Part shown: piece by piece, positions 45,060 through 55,723 of the stretch
How positions within the stretch are numbered: position 1 is the stretch's first letter
Layout of the letters: every line of letters starts with the position of its first letter
NCBI GenBank assembly: GCA_003254925.1
Contig: QANZ01021686.1
Span: 1 to 64,000 of the forward strand
Direction: 5' to 3'
Length of the DNA: 64,000 bases
Origin: Chamaecrista fasciculata
Lineage: Eukaryota > Streptophyta > Magnoliopsida > Fabales > Fabaceae
The notes under the pieces: model-generated
Databases searched by the model: none
Seen by the model: the letters and a program-made list of their open reading frames with translations, nothing else
Told to the model about the DNA's origin: nothing
Program-made: the position numbers and the translations under genes

Positions 45060-46682
45060 CTATAATTTTTTAGGAGACACCGGAATACTCTGCTCATTCC
45101 TAAAGAAATTCTCAGGATCCACTTCAGTCTTAACCTTCACCAACCTCTCAAAATTACCATTGAAATACTTGGATCCATACACTTGACCTTGCTCATAACT
45201 ATCCTTTCCAAAATTATTAATCCCAATATCAAGATCCCTGTAATTCAAGTACGCACTCCTCGGATTCTTCGAAACATACGGCGTCATAAAACTATACAGC
45301 AATTTCGCCTGCGATAAATAATTCTTCTCCACTTCACTCGACGGATCATCCCAATTCACTGAATACTGAACCTTGAACAGATTCCCTGCTCTGTGTGGAA
45401 ACGGCGTCGCATCAGACGGAATCTCCCACATTTTTCCACCATATGGATTGAACACAAAACCAACTTTCCCCAATTCAATCATCTTCTTCCATATTGACTC
45501 CAACCCACGTTTTGGAATCGCAGTTTGAACATAATCCGATTTCCTCTTACCAAAACTCGCATCGTTCAAATCTCTATCGAGTAGAACCTCTGCTTTTGTA
45601 CCCAAATCGTAATTCGCCCACCAAAGAACAGAATCAATCCATGTCGTTTCGTTGCAATCCTCTTTCTTTAATGCAAGAATTGGAAATTGTTTACCCAAAA
45701 TCGTCACTAGTTCGTCGGAACCTCCTTGAAATAACGCCACCACTGAAGCTCTTATTGTTTTTTCACCTTTTGCATTCGATTTCTTTGCTGTGATTGGTTG
45801 TATCAGCATCCTCATGAAGAGCCTGTCGTCTACTTTAGGAGCAACATCCTGCCATTGAACGACAAGATCGGTTGCGTTTTGATCCAAAGTCTTCTCAACT
45901 CGAAAAACTGTCACAATTTCTGGTACATCAACGAGTTTTATTGTATACGACAATATAACTCCAAAACTACCTCCTCCTCCTCCTTTAATAGCCCAAAACA
46001 AATCTTCACCCATGGAATCTTTATTCAAGATTCTTCCGTTGACGTCAACGATTTCGGCGTCGACGACGTTATCGACGGAGAGACCGTACCGTCGGAGCAT
46101 GTTGCCGTACCCGCCGCCGGAGAGGTGGCCGCCGATTCCGACGGTGGGGCAAACTCCGGCGGGGAAAGCCTTCACCTTGCTCTGTTTCCAGATTTGGTAA
46201 TAGAGTTCGCCGAGTGTCGCGCCGGCTTGGACGACGGCGACGTCGTTTACGGCGTCGACGGTGATGTTACGGAGGTTAAAGAGATCAAGGATGATAAAGG
46301 GGATGTCGGAGACATAAGAAATGCCTTCGTAATCGTGGCCGCCACTTCGGATTTTGATTTGGATTCCGATGGATTTGGCGCAGATTACGGTGGAACTAAC
46401 GTGAGATTGTTTTAATGGGGTTACGATGATTTGGGGTTTTGGGGTTGTGGATTTGTTGAATCTGGCGTTTCGAATGTAGTTTTGGAGAACAGAGGAATAA
46501 GAAAGATTGGATTTTTCGAAGATTATGTCGGAAGGAGAGGTTGTGTCTAATATGCTTGCCTCGTTTATCATACAATCGAGAAACTTATCATATAATGAAG
46601 GAGGAGAAGAAGCAGAGGAAGAAACAGAGACATGCAGAAAAAGAAGAAGAAGAATGAAAGAGAAAAATGATTGGTTCGCCAT
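45060..46682 (-). CDS. BBE-like FAD oxidase with both flavin-linking residues
   Basis: Intronless, 540 residues. The ATG at 46682 (MANQSFFSFILLLLF) is preferred over the in-frame upstream extension because it begins the signal peptide and sits 70 bases after TATAAAA. His116 in RSGGHDYEG and Cys178 in FPAGVCPTVG are the two expected covalent FAD sites; Val181 at the gatekeeper position suggests an oxidase. The BBE domain has NYRDLDIG and NFFRNEQSIPVSPKKL. It is close to the 32027 pseudogene and the 42500 remnant, and has the same proximal promoter as 32027. The predicted product is a secreted, bicovalent flavin oxidase; the substrate is unknown (family members act on oligosaccharides, monolignols, alkaloids and cannabinoids). 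It is the best-preserved conventional family member in the window. Confidence 0.95.
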   Translation of the reverse strand: MANQSFFSFILLLLFLHVSVSSSASSPPSLYDKFLDCMINEASILDTTSPSDIIFEKSNLSYSSVLQNYIRNARFNKSTTPKPQIIVTPLKQSHVSSTVICAKSIGIQIKIRSGGHDYEGISYVSDIPFIILDLFNLRNITVDAVNDVAVVQAGATLGELYYQIWKQSKVKAFPAGVCPTVGIGGHLSGGGYGNMLRRYGLSVDNVVDAEIVDVNGRILNKDSMGEDLFWAIKGGGGGSFGVILSYTIKLVDVPEIVTVFRVEKTLDQNATDLVVQWQDVAPKVDDRLFMRMLIQPITAKKSNAKGEKTIRASVVALFQGGSDELVTILGKQFPILALKKEDCNETTWIDSVLWWANYDLGTKAEVLLDRDLNDASFGKRKSDYVQTAIPKRGLESIWKKMIELGKVGFVFNPYGGKMWEIPSDATPFPHRAGNLFKVQYSVNWDDPSSEVEKNYLSQAKLLYSFMTPYVSKNPRSAYLNYRDLDIGINNFGKDSYEQGQVYGSKYFNGNFERLVKVKTEVDPENFFRNEQSIPVSPKKL

Positions 46683-46745
46683 TTCTGACCTGGCTATTGT
46701 TTTTTCTGCGTGACAATATTCTTGAGATGATAGTGGTGAAGTGAG

Positions 46746-46782
46746 TTTTATAGAAGAAGACGAAGTTGTGGTGGGTCCCACT
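46746..46782 (-). promoter_or_regulatory. Core promoter block of the 46682 BBE-like gene
   Basis: Minus strand: GGGACCCACC, then CGTCTTCT, then TATAAAA (46746-46752). Same order and spacing as upstream of 32027. Confidence 0.55.
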
Positions 46783-46848
46783 AAATAAAAAGGATTTATT
46801 GTGTTAAATGGTTTTAAACTTTTAATTAAGTTGGATATTTTTTTTTAA

Positions 46849-46993
46849 TTACCCGGTATCCGAGGTCACTCCTGGCTATAGTGGGTGAGTCTTCTAACAA
46901 GAGTAACTGCATTCATAAGGATTTGAATACGGGACTTTTCTTAAGCGGTACCAAGTGACTTATCGCTTGGATCAACCACTTGTTGGTAAAAGA
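46849..46993 (-). mobile_element. tRNA-derived SINE
   Basis: Minus strand starts ACCAACAAGTGGTTGATCCA (box-A-like), has a box-B-like GTATTCAAATCC, and ends GGATACCGGGT before an A-rich tail (plus T-run 46834-46845). It matches the general form of plant tRNA-related SINEs. No target duplication was seen. Confidence 0.5.
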
Positions 46994-46999
46994 GAATGT

Positions 47000-48600
47000 G
47001 AGTAAATGGTGAAAATGGCAAAGTTATGGTTTGAATTGGACTGAATTGATTGAATTGGATTGGATTTGGTGTAAGTGGTAAAGTTGGGGTTTGTAATCTA
47101 CTGCATTGATTGAATTGGATTTGTGTTTGAAGATATACTTCACTAAAAAAGGTGATTTTTAATTTACTCAGAATCTTGTAAAGAAGGAAGGAAGAAAATA
47201 AAAAAGGAGAGATTGATGTCGGATTTGTGCATATTGTTGTTATATGGTGAAAACTGAAAAGGGAAGAATATGAATTTTTAGGATTTGTGTTTTCCTAGAT
47301 TACAAATTATGTGAATACAGGAGCAAATTACGTTATTTGTCACTCAGTCAAAGTTTTGACTTATCAATATAATAATGTTGTAAGTCAAATTCTAAATGGT
47401 TTCCGGCCAATTGTTTTCTTACCTGAACGCGTCCGAAACAACAACTCCTTCTTCAGTGTCTCTCCCTCTTATTTTGACCACTTATTTTCGGTTTTTTTTT
47501 TAAAATATTATATATAACTTTTATATAAAAGGAAACTAACCTGGAGTTGGTAATAGTCATATAGAACCGTCAAAGTGAGCCAACCCNTTAGGGTTATACT
47601 TATTAATTTTATAATTTTATATTTTTTTAAAAAAAAAGGTGGGTTAGCTCACTAACTCACCAACTCACTCGAGCTAGCCCACCACGAGCCGCGAGTTAAG
47701 TGAGTCAACCCACTCGAGCTAAAATTTTTTACGAGCCAGATTTTCTCAACCCAACTCGCCAATTTTAGTGGGTTAAACGAGCCGGCCCACCGGGCCTGAC
47801 TCGTTTTTACGGCTCTATATCATAGCTTCTCTTAATTTGAAGAAAGAAAAAAAAGTGTCTCTTTGATCATTTGATGCTTAAGAAAATGTTATATAAAGAT
47901 TGGATATTAAGAGATCTAGATGGTCAAAGATTGAGGAAAAACTTTTAATCCCTGTAAACTTTCTTGCTGATGTTGACATCTTTGATTTTCATCATTATAG
48001 AGTTGACATTTTTGCAACATATATAATACATAGTTATCTGAATAAAACTTATTGTCAATAAATATTCATAAAAATATTTTAAATTCAAATGGAGAATAAT
48101 TAAGGTACGTAAATGAAACTTTAATTACAATTGAATGATATGGTATACGTTGAGAGAATTTGTAAAGACGGAGTAGAGCAATGTGCAGTTCACGAATGCA
48201 AAAATAAATTAATAAAGTATTAATTATGAATTAATACATTTAAATTTGTTTCGTAAGGAATTGGAAAAAAATATTAAACCTGCAGAAATCACGCTAGCCA
48301 GTCAAATAAGTAAATTCACAATGAAATGAATGACAACGTGCCATTAAATCTTCATTAGTTTTAATGCCCACAGATTACGGTACCTCAACGTATTAAGACT
48401 TAAGAGGAACAAAATAAATATTAATTATCCTACAAAAAAAATGTTAATTAAATCATGCATTATTGGAAACTTGTTATTATTATTTATTACTATTATTTTG
48501 CCTGTCCACGGCATCTAGACTTTGTTATTAAGGATTGTGCATTTTAATTAAGCTCTCTATTAAGATATATTATTATGTAGGGATCAAACATATATAGAAC
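47000..48600. other. Intergenic DNA; possible hAT-like element at 47561-47818
   Basis: 47561-47818 has inverted ATAGAACCGTCAAA and TTTTTACGGCTCTAT ends and internal 'ccaactcact' and 'cgagccggccc' phrases, with an N at 47587; target duplication not exact. The rest is AT-rich with no gene. Confidence 0.4.
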
Positions 48601-48684
48601 ATTTTTACATAGTGAACTTTAGTGAACTTATTAGGGATCAAATAATTATTGATAGAACTATTCACACTATATTAAAAAAAAAAA

Positions 48685-48900
48685 TAATGCTAACGAGTGC
48701 CCTTAGAACATTCGTTAAGGTGTATTTATTACATTCTGAAAATGAAAATTCTACTTTGAAAAAAAAAATTTATCTCAGAATTTCCTTTTTTAAAATTATT
48801 ACTTCATTAAAATTTTGAAGTAAATTTCATTTTTTAAAATAGAATTTACATTTTCAGAATGCAATAAATACACTTTAACGAAGGGCACTCGTTAGCATTA
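48685..48900. mobile_element. MITE (216 bp)
   Basis: TAATGCTAACGAGTGCCCTT on the left is mirrored by 'aagggcactcgttagcatta' on the right; the inverted similarity extends about 60 bases, so the element is almost a full hairpin. A-runs flank it on both sides. An 18-bp direct repeat GATAGAACTATTCACACT also brackets it (48651-48668 and 48911-48928). Confidence 0.75.
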
Positions 48901-48929
48901 CAAAAAAAATGATAGAACTATTCACACTT

Positions 48930-50456
48930 ACTATATATGATAGTATTTTGAATGATATTATTTTTAATTAAAAATATTTGTGAAAAATGAACCGCGACCT
49001 GTAAATTATCATTAGAGATTTATTGAATATACGGTATGCAAATTTAAAAAATGGAATAAATAAAATATGCAGTATATACATTGTCATTGATGTATTATTT
49101 AAAATTGGAAACAAGTTAACGTGAGGAATGAACCCACATACATATGGACGTACGTGGTAGCTTCACAATGACGTGCAGTAGTCTATTATGAAATTAAAGT
49201 GGGAATAGAATATCTTACTTTCAAATATTGCAAACGCGCATGCCAATAAATGTGATTGCAAAAATTGAAAGATTTTAAACTCAATTTGGCTTCTAAATTG
49301 TTAGGGGTCGAAACCAACAAATTAATCCTACTACTTGAATTCCTTAATTTTGCATATAGCGGTGAGTAGGGTCGAGTCCAACGGGGAAGAATGACTAGGA
49401 TTCAAGTTTGAAAATAACAACGAAACTTAAAATGGAATGGGTTGTGAATTAAGACTCTAAATGGTGAAAAACTAAAGTAAGGAGAAGCAAATTGGATTGA
49501 GGATTCGATAACAAAGTAAGTGAGAAAACGGTTTAAGAAAATTCAACAATAAAAACATCTAGCCGGGTTGCATATTGAAATGGAGTTTCTCATGTTAATC
49601 ATTAACAAAACATCTTATAACCTTGAGTTTGCTTAGCTTGAAGAAAAATCAGATTTCATCAATATCTCACAAAAATCAGAAGTTGGAACCGACCTACCTT
49701 CATTCATCTCAAACTCTTAAGTAACAGACTCTCAAGTTCAAGAACAATTATAACAAGAGATGAACTAAGCCTAATTTAACTAGGTCTCAGTGGTGGTAGC
49801 TAAACTAGAGATTCCTTCTCATACTTTTGAAAATAGAAATGAAGTTATTCTACTAACAAAGCATGTGTCACTTCTCTAAACATCAAACAAAGATTTGAGC
49901 CTAGATGACAAGATTAATCATGAATGAAATACAATTAGGAGCTCTCTAACATAATCCATCCAAGACAATCATAAAATTAAATCAGAGAGAGAATCAAAAC
50001 TCAAAGGAAAATAAGATTGCATTAAGATCAAAGTATAGTCTCAAAACATGATATTCTCCATATCTCTATACAACCAAGCTAGATTAGAGGTCTAGCCTCT
50101 AAGATTCATTACAAGAACGAAATTAAAGCTAGGGAAAGAAGAAAAGCTAGTAAATCTGAGCAAAGAGTGAACAAATGGCGGATTGGGTCCTTCAAAACGA
50201 GCTCCCTGCTTCAGCTTCCCAAAAAATGCGTCTCTCTGCCTCCAGTATATGCGTTCTCCCCTCTTTCTCAATTCAACTTCTCTTTAAATATGCTTCCCCT
50301 TTCCAAAATAAAACCCTTGGCACATGGTTGGCACATGACCACCACTAAATGAGTTTGAGAATTCCTCCAAATAGAAGGCTGAGGTGGAAGCAACAGATTG
50401 GTCCCTAAAAGAAAAGAAAAATCAGATTAAGAAGTTACTGCAGTGAAAAGGGAATT
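48930..50456. other. Intergenic DNA, no gene seen
   Basis: AT-rich, less repetitive than its surroundings. 49300-50400 has moderate complexity, but no ORF over 61 codons and no splice-site pattern I could defend. Confidence 0.4.
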
Positions 50457-50522
50457 AGTCCTATGCCCATAGGACTGAAATAGGCAAATGAAAAGGGGAA
50501 TTAGTCCTATGCCCATAGGACT
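50457..50522. repeat. Two copies of a 20-bp perfect palindrome
   Basis: AGTCCTATGCCCATAGGACT at 50457-50476 is repeated at 50503-50522 within a 46-bp direct duplication ('ggggaattagtcc...gactt/gaaataggcaaa'). Each can form a 9-bp-stem hairpin. Function unknown. Confidence 0.8.
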
Positions 50523-50766
50523 TGAAATTAGGCAAAATTAGAGAAAGAAGAGGCAGCCAACAAAACTATAATTAAAAAGGCGATAAAGTGGATTTAGTGA
50601 CTGATAGAATGGAACAATTTAGTCTGAAAATAAGCATAATAGAGCTGCTAACATAAATTTTGTATCTATATGATATAAAATCACATAGAGATACAAAATA
50701 ATGTCAAATAAAATTTAGAGGCCAAATTGGAATCCAAATCATTCACTTTTAAACTTTGAAGAGAGT

Positions 50767-50900
50767 GAACCTTAGTGTAACAGTAAGGTTGTTACTGATG
50801 ACCAATAGTCACGGGTTCAAATCCTTAAAACAGTTTGTCTGTAAAGCAGAAATAAAACTGCGTACATCTTGTCTGTAAAGCTGATGTGATATTACATTGG
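50767..50900 (+). mobile_element. Au-like tRNA-derived SINE
   Basis: Box-A-like AGTGTAACAGTAAGGTTGTT, box B GGTTCAAATCC (50814-50824), then 'aaacagtttgtctgtaaagc' and 'ctgcgtacatctt', the order seen in Au-type plant SINEs. Limits approximate. It is not a tRNA gene: no acceptor-stem pairing is evident. Confidence 0.55.
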
Positions 50901-52840
50901 GTAAATCAACATTGACACGTTTTAGAATACATCTAAATCTCTATATTTCAATTTGGTTAAAATGTCTAATATTATTCAAACTTTAATTATCGTTTAAAAA
51001 ATTATAGAAATTTTGAAAAGTGAAAAAAAAAATTAAATTTTACATGTTTTACAAAATATCCATTTTATTCAGATTTTTATTTTAAAAAAAATAGTGATTA
51101 TATAATCGTTGGTGTATTTTTTTTATTGACGTAACCTTTAAATAATTTATTTATTATTATAGTTAATAGTAGTTAAATTTTTTTTAAAATATACATTTTT
51201 TATTTTTACTAAAAAATCAAAAAATAAGTTAATTGTTTACAATCAGAGATTGTACTATTTTTTTTATTACTTTTAAAGGTTCATTAGTGTGTTTTTGGAA
51301 AGTGAATAAAGTTTATAGATTTTGTGCATTATTGTAGCTTAATTTTTTTTTAAAAAAATTAGTATACCTTTAAGCTATTTTAATTATGTCCTAGTATTCT
51401 TGACTACTCTTGCTTCTTGTAAGGATTCCATCTGCGATTCTAGGAATAATTTCATAAAGAGAATTCTAATGGTTCATATTAAGTTGAAATACAACAGTAT
51501 ACAACTATTGATCAATATAATTAATAATAATAATCTAATCATTGGATAGAATATATAATGTTATATACTTATATGTATTTGTTTACTTTTATGATATATA
51601 ATAGTATTAAATTGTAAGGAATATTTATACATTATATTTTATTACAAGGTATAACAAATGTTTATAAGTGGTCAAAGCCACACGTAAAATGCAATGGGGT
51701 TCGGCAATATGCCAATATGTATAGCACAAGATGAGGGAGAAATAATTAATTAAATAAAATAGAGCATCGATTTACGAAGGATTAGTTATTGGTCTGTCGA
51801 GTTAAGAGATGTTTTGGAAAAAAAAAACGCAAGCACTTTATATTTCTTTTCCGATTTCTTACTTTTTCAAAATTTATAATAAGATTTTCATGCCAATTTT
51901 TTCTTTTTTATAATAACAAAAATTATCTTCCAATAAAATTCAAACTTGATCGGTCACTTTTTGTGGGGTGATAAATTAACACGTTTCTATTATGTACTTT
52001 TCTTTTTTGGCTAGCTAGAGTTTCCAATCTGTACTTTTTTTTTTTTGGCCTGTTCCAATCTGTACTTGCAATGTGCAATTTGGATTAAATTTCCGATATA
52101 AGATTTCCATTTCATACATACTTTGTTCCTTTAAGCTTGTTTGTATTTTCAAAGTTTATTTATTTATTTATTTTGATTAAGGAAAAAACGGTGAAAAACC
52201 AACTAACATAGAAAAGTTGAGGATGACGAGTTTATAGCCATGTATTGCTTTTAAAGAGTATTTTTTCTGTCTAATTGTGGTCGTCAGCAAATGAGGTCAA
52301 ATGTATTATAAAAGTAAACAACTTATTTCACGGTCAAATGAAATTGATTATATCTCTCTCGTTTCAAGTTTGGAAGTGATGAATTCAGAGCTACGAGTTA
52401 CTCTTAACAAGTCTTTTAAACTTAAAATGAGAGACGAGAAAAATATAACCAAATTTAGTAGTTCGAGACCAAAATAAAATATTTTGTCAACATTTAAGAC
52501 TAATTTAAACATTTTAAAATATAAAGGACCAAAATGAATATTAGGGCATATATTTAGACCCACATAATCCCTTTTTTGTTAGAAATTATATTTGGTCTCA
52601 TATATTTGCGAAATGTTCCACCTAACTCAAAGTTATGAGATCAATTCCGCATCTGATCCAAAATATAAGATCAATTCCAAATGACCCAAAGATAAGACAC
52701 TAAATTTGCAAAAAAAAAAAAATATTAGACTAAATTGGGACTTGATTTAAAGATTTGAGACCAAATTTAAAAAAAAAAAAGAGACCAAATTGAAAATGAA
52801 CAAAAAGATATGAGAACAAATTTATAATTTGAAAATAGAA
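50901..52840. other. AT-rich intergenic DNA, no gene seen
   Basis: 52190-52575 is a copy of the widespread TIR family ('aagtgatgaattcagagcta', 'tcgtcagcaaatgaggtcaa'). 52590-52830 has repeated 'atatgagacaaatt'-type phrases. Otherwise featureless. Confidence 0.45.
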
Positions 52841-53031
52841 CAAAAAGCTAGGGGTCTTGCGTTTTGCTCTTCCCATCGCACATGAACACAGCGACGCAGA
52901 GCAAAGAGAAGCAGCGAGAAAATAGAAACTGAGTGAGGGCTTGAAAGCGGGAGAATTGAATGATGAAGGAAATGAGCAACAGAAAATCTGAAAAATTGAG
53001 ATGAGGAGATAGAGAAGAGCCGAGAAAGGTA
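52841..53031 (+). other. Possible 5' UTR exon of the PPR gene
   Basis: GC-richer than its surroundings, ending 'gccgagaaag|gtaaatttct', a plausible splice donor. An acceptor 'tgattcag|gtgaattg' lies at 54249, just before the PPR start. The intron would be about 1.2 kb (53032-54249). Inferred only from splice-site appearance. Confidence 0.3.
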
Positions 53032-54280
53032 AATTTCTACCACTTCCTTCTTTTTTTCGTTTCTCCATGGTTTTGAACTAGAAATCGTCGTTATATCTCT
53101 CTTGTTCTTCTTGGAATCCCATTGATTCCCTTGCTGAATGTGCTTGTATATTTGTGTTGAAGGCTTAAATAGTGTATTTTTGAAATGCGTTGTCATTCAG
53201 TAGTGCCCTGTAGATGTTTGATAAAATGCTCAAGTGAGCAGCAACATGTTTCCTCTTTGATATGCCTCGATGGTCTGCTATACATACATTGAACATGTTT
53301 TTAAGCTCTTTCTCTTGCATTTAGCTATATTTTGTCATTGTTGTTAAAATCGCCATCTGCACTGGGTCTGATTCCCATTTGGGTTTAACTAATGGTAAAT
53401 TATTTTCTATAAAGTAATCTTTTATGTGCACCAACGCAATTGACTAGTGTTGTGCTATGGTTGAACCATAGAGAAATTTGATTTGGTCCATTTGCTTGTT
53501 GATGGGTTGCACTGCCTTGTTTCTATGTGTGTGAATTGTGATTAACCTTCATATTTAACGAAGATTAAAACTAAATTAACAACTTGTAAGATGAACATCG
53601 TTCAAGGCTTAGATCCAACTATTTGACAAAAAAATCCAAAATGAATATATTTTTTTTTTGAAACTCATTTAGTCATTTACATAATATCATCACTTTAAAC
53701 TTATACATGTCTCAAACATTTCAATTAATATATATAAAAATATCTATCTTTCTCTCTCTCCCCTTGAAACAGAGTAGAGAAACTCTTTTGACTGGGCAAA
53801 TTGAATCTTCACTCCTCCAGATACTTGCATCGGCAAATCTCTGAAATCTGCAATCATAGAGGCTTTACTCACCACTGGGCAGACTTGACCTTCACAGGGT
53901 TCCCTCCTCAGCAGTGGAAATGGTGAAAGCATAGTGGAAATCAGAGGCTATGCAAGCTTCTTATGCGCAATTTTTTGGTTTAACTGAAAGGACTGTGTAC
54001 TACTGAGTGTCCACAGTTGCATTCCAGCCATCCTTAAGCCGTACTAGGCCCATTGCACATATCATTGCTTTCCCGATGCCAAGTTTCTAACTGTTCAGAC
54101 CAACAATGAAATTTATTTGATTAATTCTCCATCTCTCAAATCAAATTTTACAAAGACATGAGCCCAAAGAGGAGAAGCTTATGTTTATCAAGGGAGGTCG
54201 AACTTTGTTATTGCATCTGACATCCCTTGTACTTTGTTCAGTGATTCAGGTGAATTGTGGCTCTTGGTTGGGGTTACACA

Positions 54281-55723
54281 ATGATTAGACATTGTGAACT
54301 TGGAAGAAAAATATATTATAAATGGACGGTTTTTGCCAAAATGTACAGTGGTAGTGAACCAGTGCAAGACATTTCAGATTCAACTAGAAAATTATGCAAA
54401 GTTATGTTGTCTTGTCCCACATTAGCACTTGACACTGCTCTTAATCAAACTGGAATCAGAGTTTCACCAGATTTAGTTGAGAATGTCCTTAAGAGATTTG
54501 AGAATGCAGGTATGGTGGCATATAGGTTTTTTGAATGGGCTGAGAAGCAGCGAAACTACTCACACAGCATCAGGGCTTATCATACAATGATTGAATCTTT
54601 GGCTAAGATAAGGCAGTATCAGATCATGTGGGACCTGGTAAATGCTATGAAGAAGAAGGAGATGCTAAATATTGAGACCTTTTGTATTATTATGAGAAAG
54701 TATGCTAGGGCTCAGAAGGTAGAAGAGGCAGTTTACACATTCAATGTCATGGAAAAATACGATGTACCTCCAAATCTTGCAGCATTCAATGGTTTGCTAA
54801 GTGCTTTATGCAAGTCCAAGAATGTAAGGAAGGCTCAAGAGATCTTCGACCGCATGAAGGATCGATTTGTCCCGGACTCAAAAACTTATAGCATATTGAT
54901 TGATGGATGGGGAAGGGCTCCAAATCTGCCTAAAGCAAGGGAGGTTTTCAGGGAGATGGTTGACATGGGATGCAGCCCCGATATAGTCACTTACGGCATA
55001 ATGGTCGATGTACTGTGTAAAGCCGGTAGAGTTGATGAAGCTGTTGAGGTTGTTAAGGATATGGATGCTGACAGTTGCAGGCCAACATCTTTCATTTATA
55101 GTGTCCTAGTTCATACATATGGAGTGGAACACCGGATTGAGGATGCAATTGAAACATTCTTGGAGATGGAAAGAATTGGAATTCAGGCAGATGTTGTGGT
55201 TTATAATGCCTTGGTTGGCGCTTTTTGTAAAGTAAGCAAATTCAATAATGCATTTAGAGTCTTAAATGAGATGAAATGCAAGGGTGTCACCCCTAATTCA
55301 AGGACCTATAATATACTCATTAGTAGCTTGATTAACAATGAACAGAGCGATGAGGCTTATAGAGTCTTTCGCAGGATGATCAAGTCATGTGAACCAGATG
55401 CTGACACTTATACAATGATGATAAAAATGTTTTGTGAGAGAAATGAAATGGAGAGGGCTCTGAAAATATGGAGTTACATGAGGAAGAAACGGTTTGTGCC
55501 TAGCATGCACACTTTTCAAGTCCTTATAAATGGGCTGTGTGAAAAGGGAGATGCTACACAAGCTTGTGTTTTGTTGGAAGATATGATACAAAAGGGGATT
55601 CGGCCATCAGGTGTTACATTTGGGAAGCTAAGGCATTTGCTTATAAAGGAAGGCAGAGAAGATGTGCTCAAATTTCTTCAGGAGAAAATGAATCTTCTTG
55701 TGAAGGAGCCTTTGTATAATTAA
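54281..55723 (+). CDS. P-class pentatricopeptide repeat (PPR) protein
   Basis: Single-exon frame of 480 residues from the first ATG at 54281; the longer open frame begins at a GTG, which is not a plausible plant start. The N-terminal 25 residues are basic (RHCELGRKIYYKW), fitting organelle import, most likely mitochondrial. From about residue 97 there are eleven consecutive motifs of about 35 residues with the PPR signature, for example SKTYSILIDGWGRAPNLPKA, IVTYGIMVDVLCKAGRVDEA and SRTYNILISSL, each followed by a second helix (F.EM...G..PD). There is no E or DYW extension, so it is P-class: a sequence-specific RNA-binding protein for organelle RNA stability, splicing or translation. It resembles the Arabidopsis At1g77360 group from memory. 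No BBE connection is implied. Confidence 0.92.
   Translation: MIRHCELGRKIYYKWTVFAKMYSGSEPVQDISDSTRKLCKVMLSCPTLALDTALNQTGIRVSPDLVENVLKRFENAGMVAYRFFEWAEKQRNYSHSIRAYHTMIESLAKIRQYQIMWDLVNAMKKKEMLNIETFCIIMRKYARAQKVEEAVYTFNVMEKYDVPPNLAAFNGLLSALCKSKNVRKAQEIFDRMKDRFVPDSKTYSILIDGWGRAPNLPKAREVFREMVDMGCSPDIVTYGIMVDVLCKAGRVDEAVEVVKDMDADSCRPTSFIYSVLVHTYGVEHRIEDAIETFLEMERIGIQADVVVYNALVGAFCKVSKFNNAFRVLNEMKCKGVTPNSRTYNILISSLINNEQSDEAYRVFRRMIKSCEPDADTYTMMIKMFCERNEMERALKIWSYMRKKRFVPSMHTFQVLINGLCEKGDATQACVLLEDMIQKGIRPSGVTFGKLRHLLIKEGREDVLKFLQEKMNLLVKEPLYN

Noticed and set aside
50767..50900. Possible tRNA gene
   Set aside because: Box A and box B are present but no acceptor stem or anticodon arm can be drawn, and the downstream sequence matches SINE structure.
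54257..54280. GTG-started extension of the PPR protein
   Set aside because: Plant nuclear genes use ATG; the first ATG is at 54281 and a splice-acceptor-like site lies just before.
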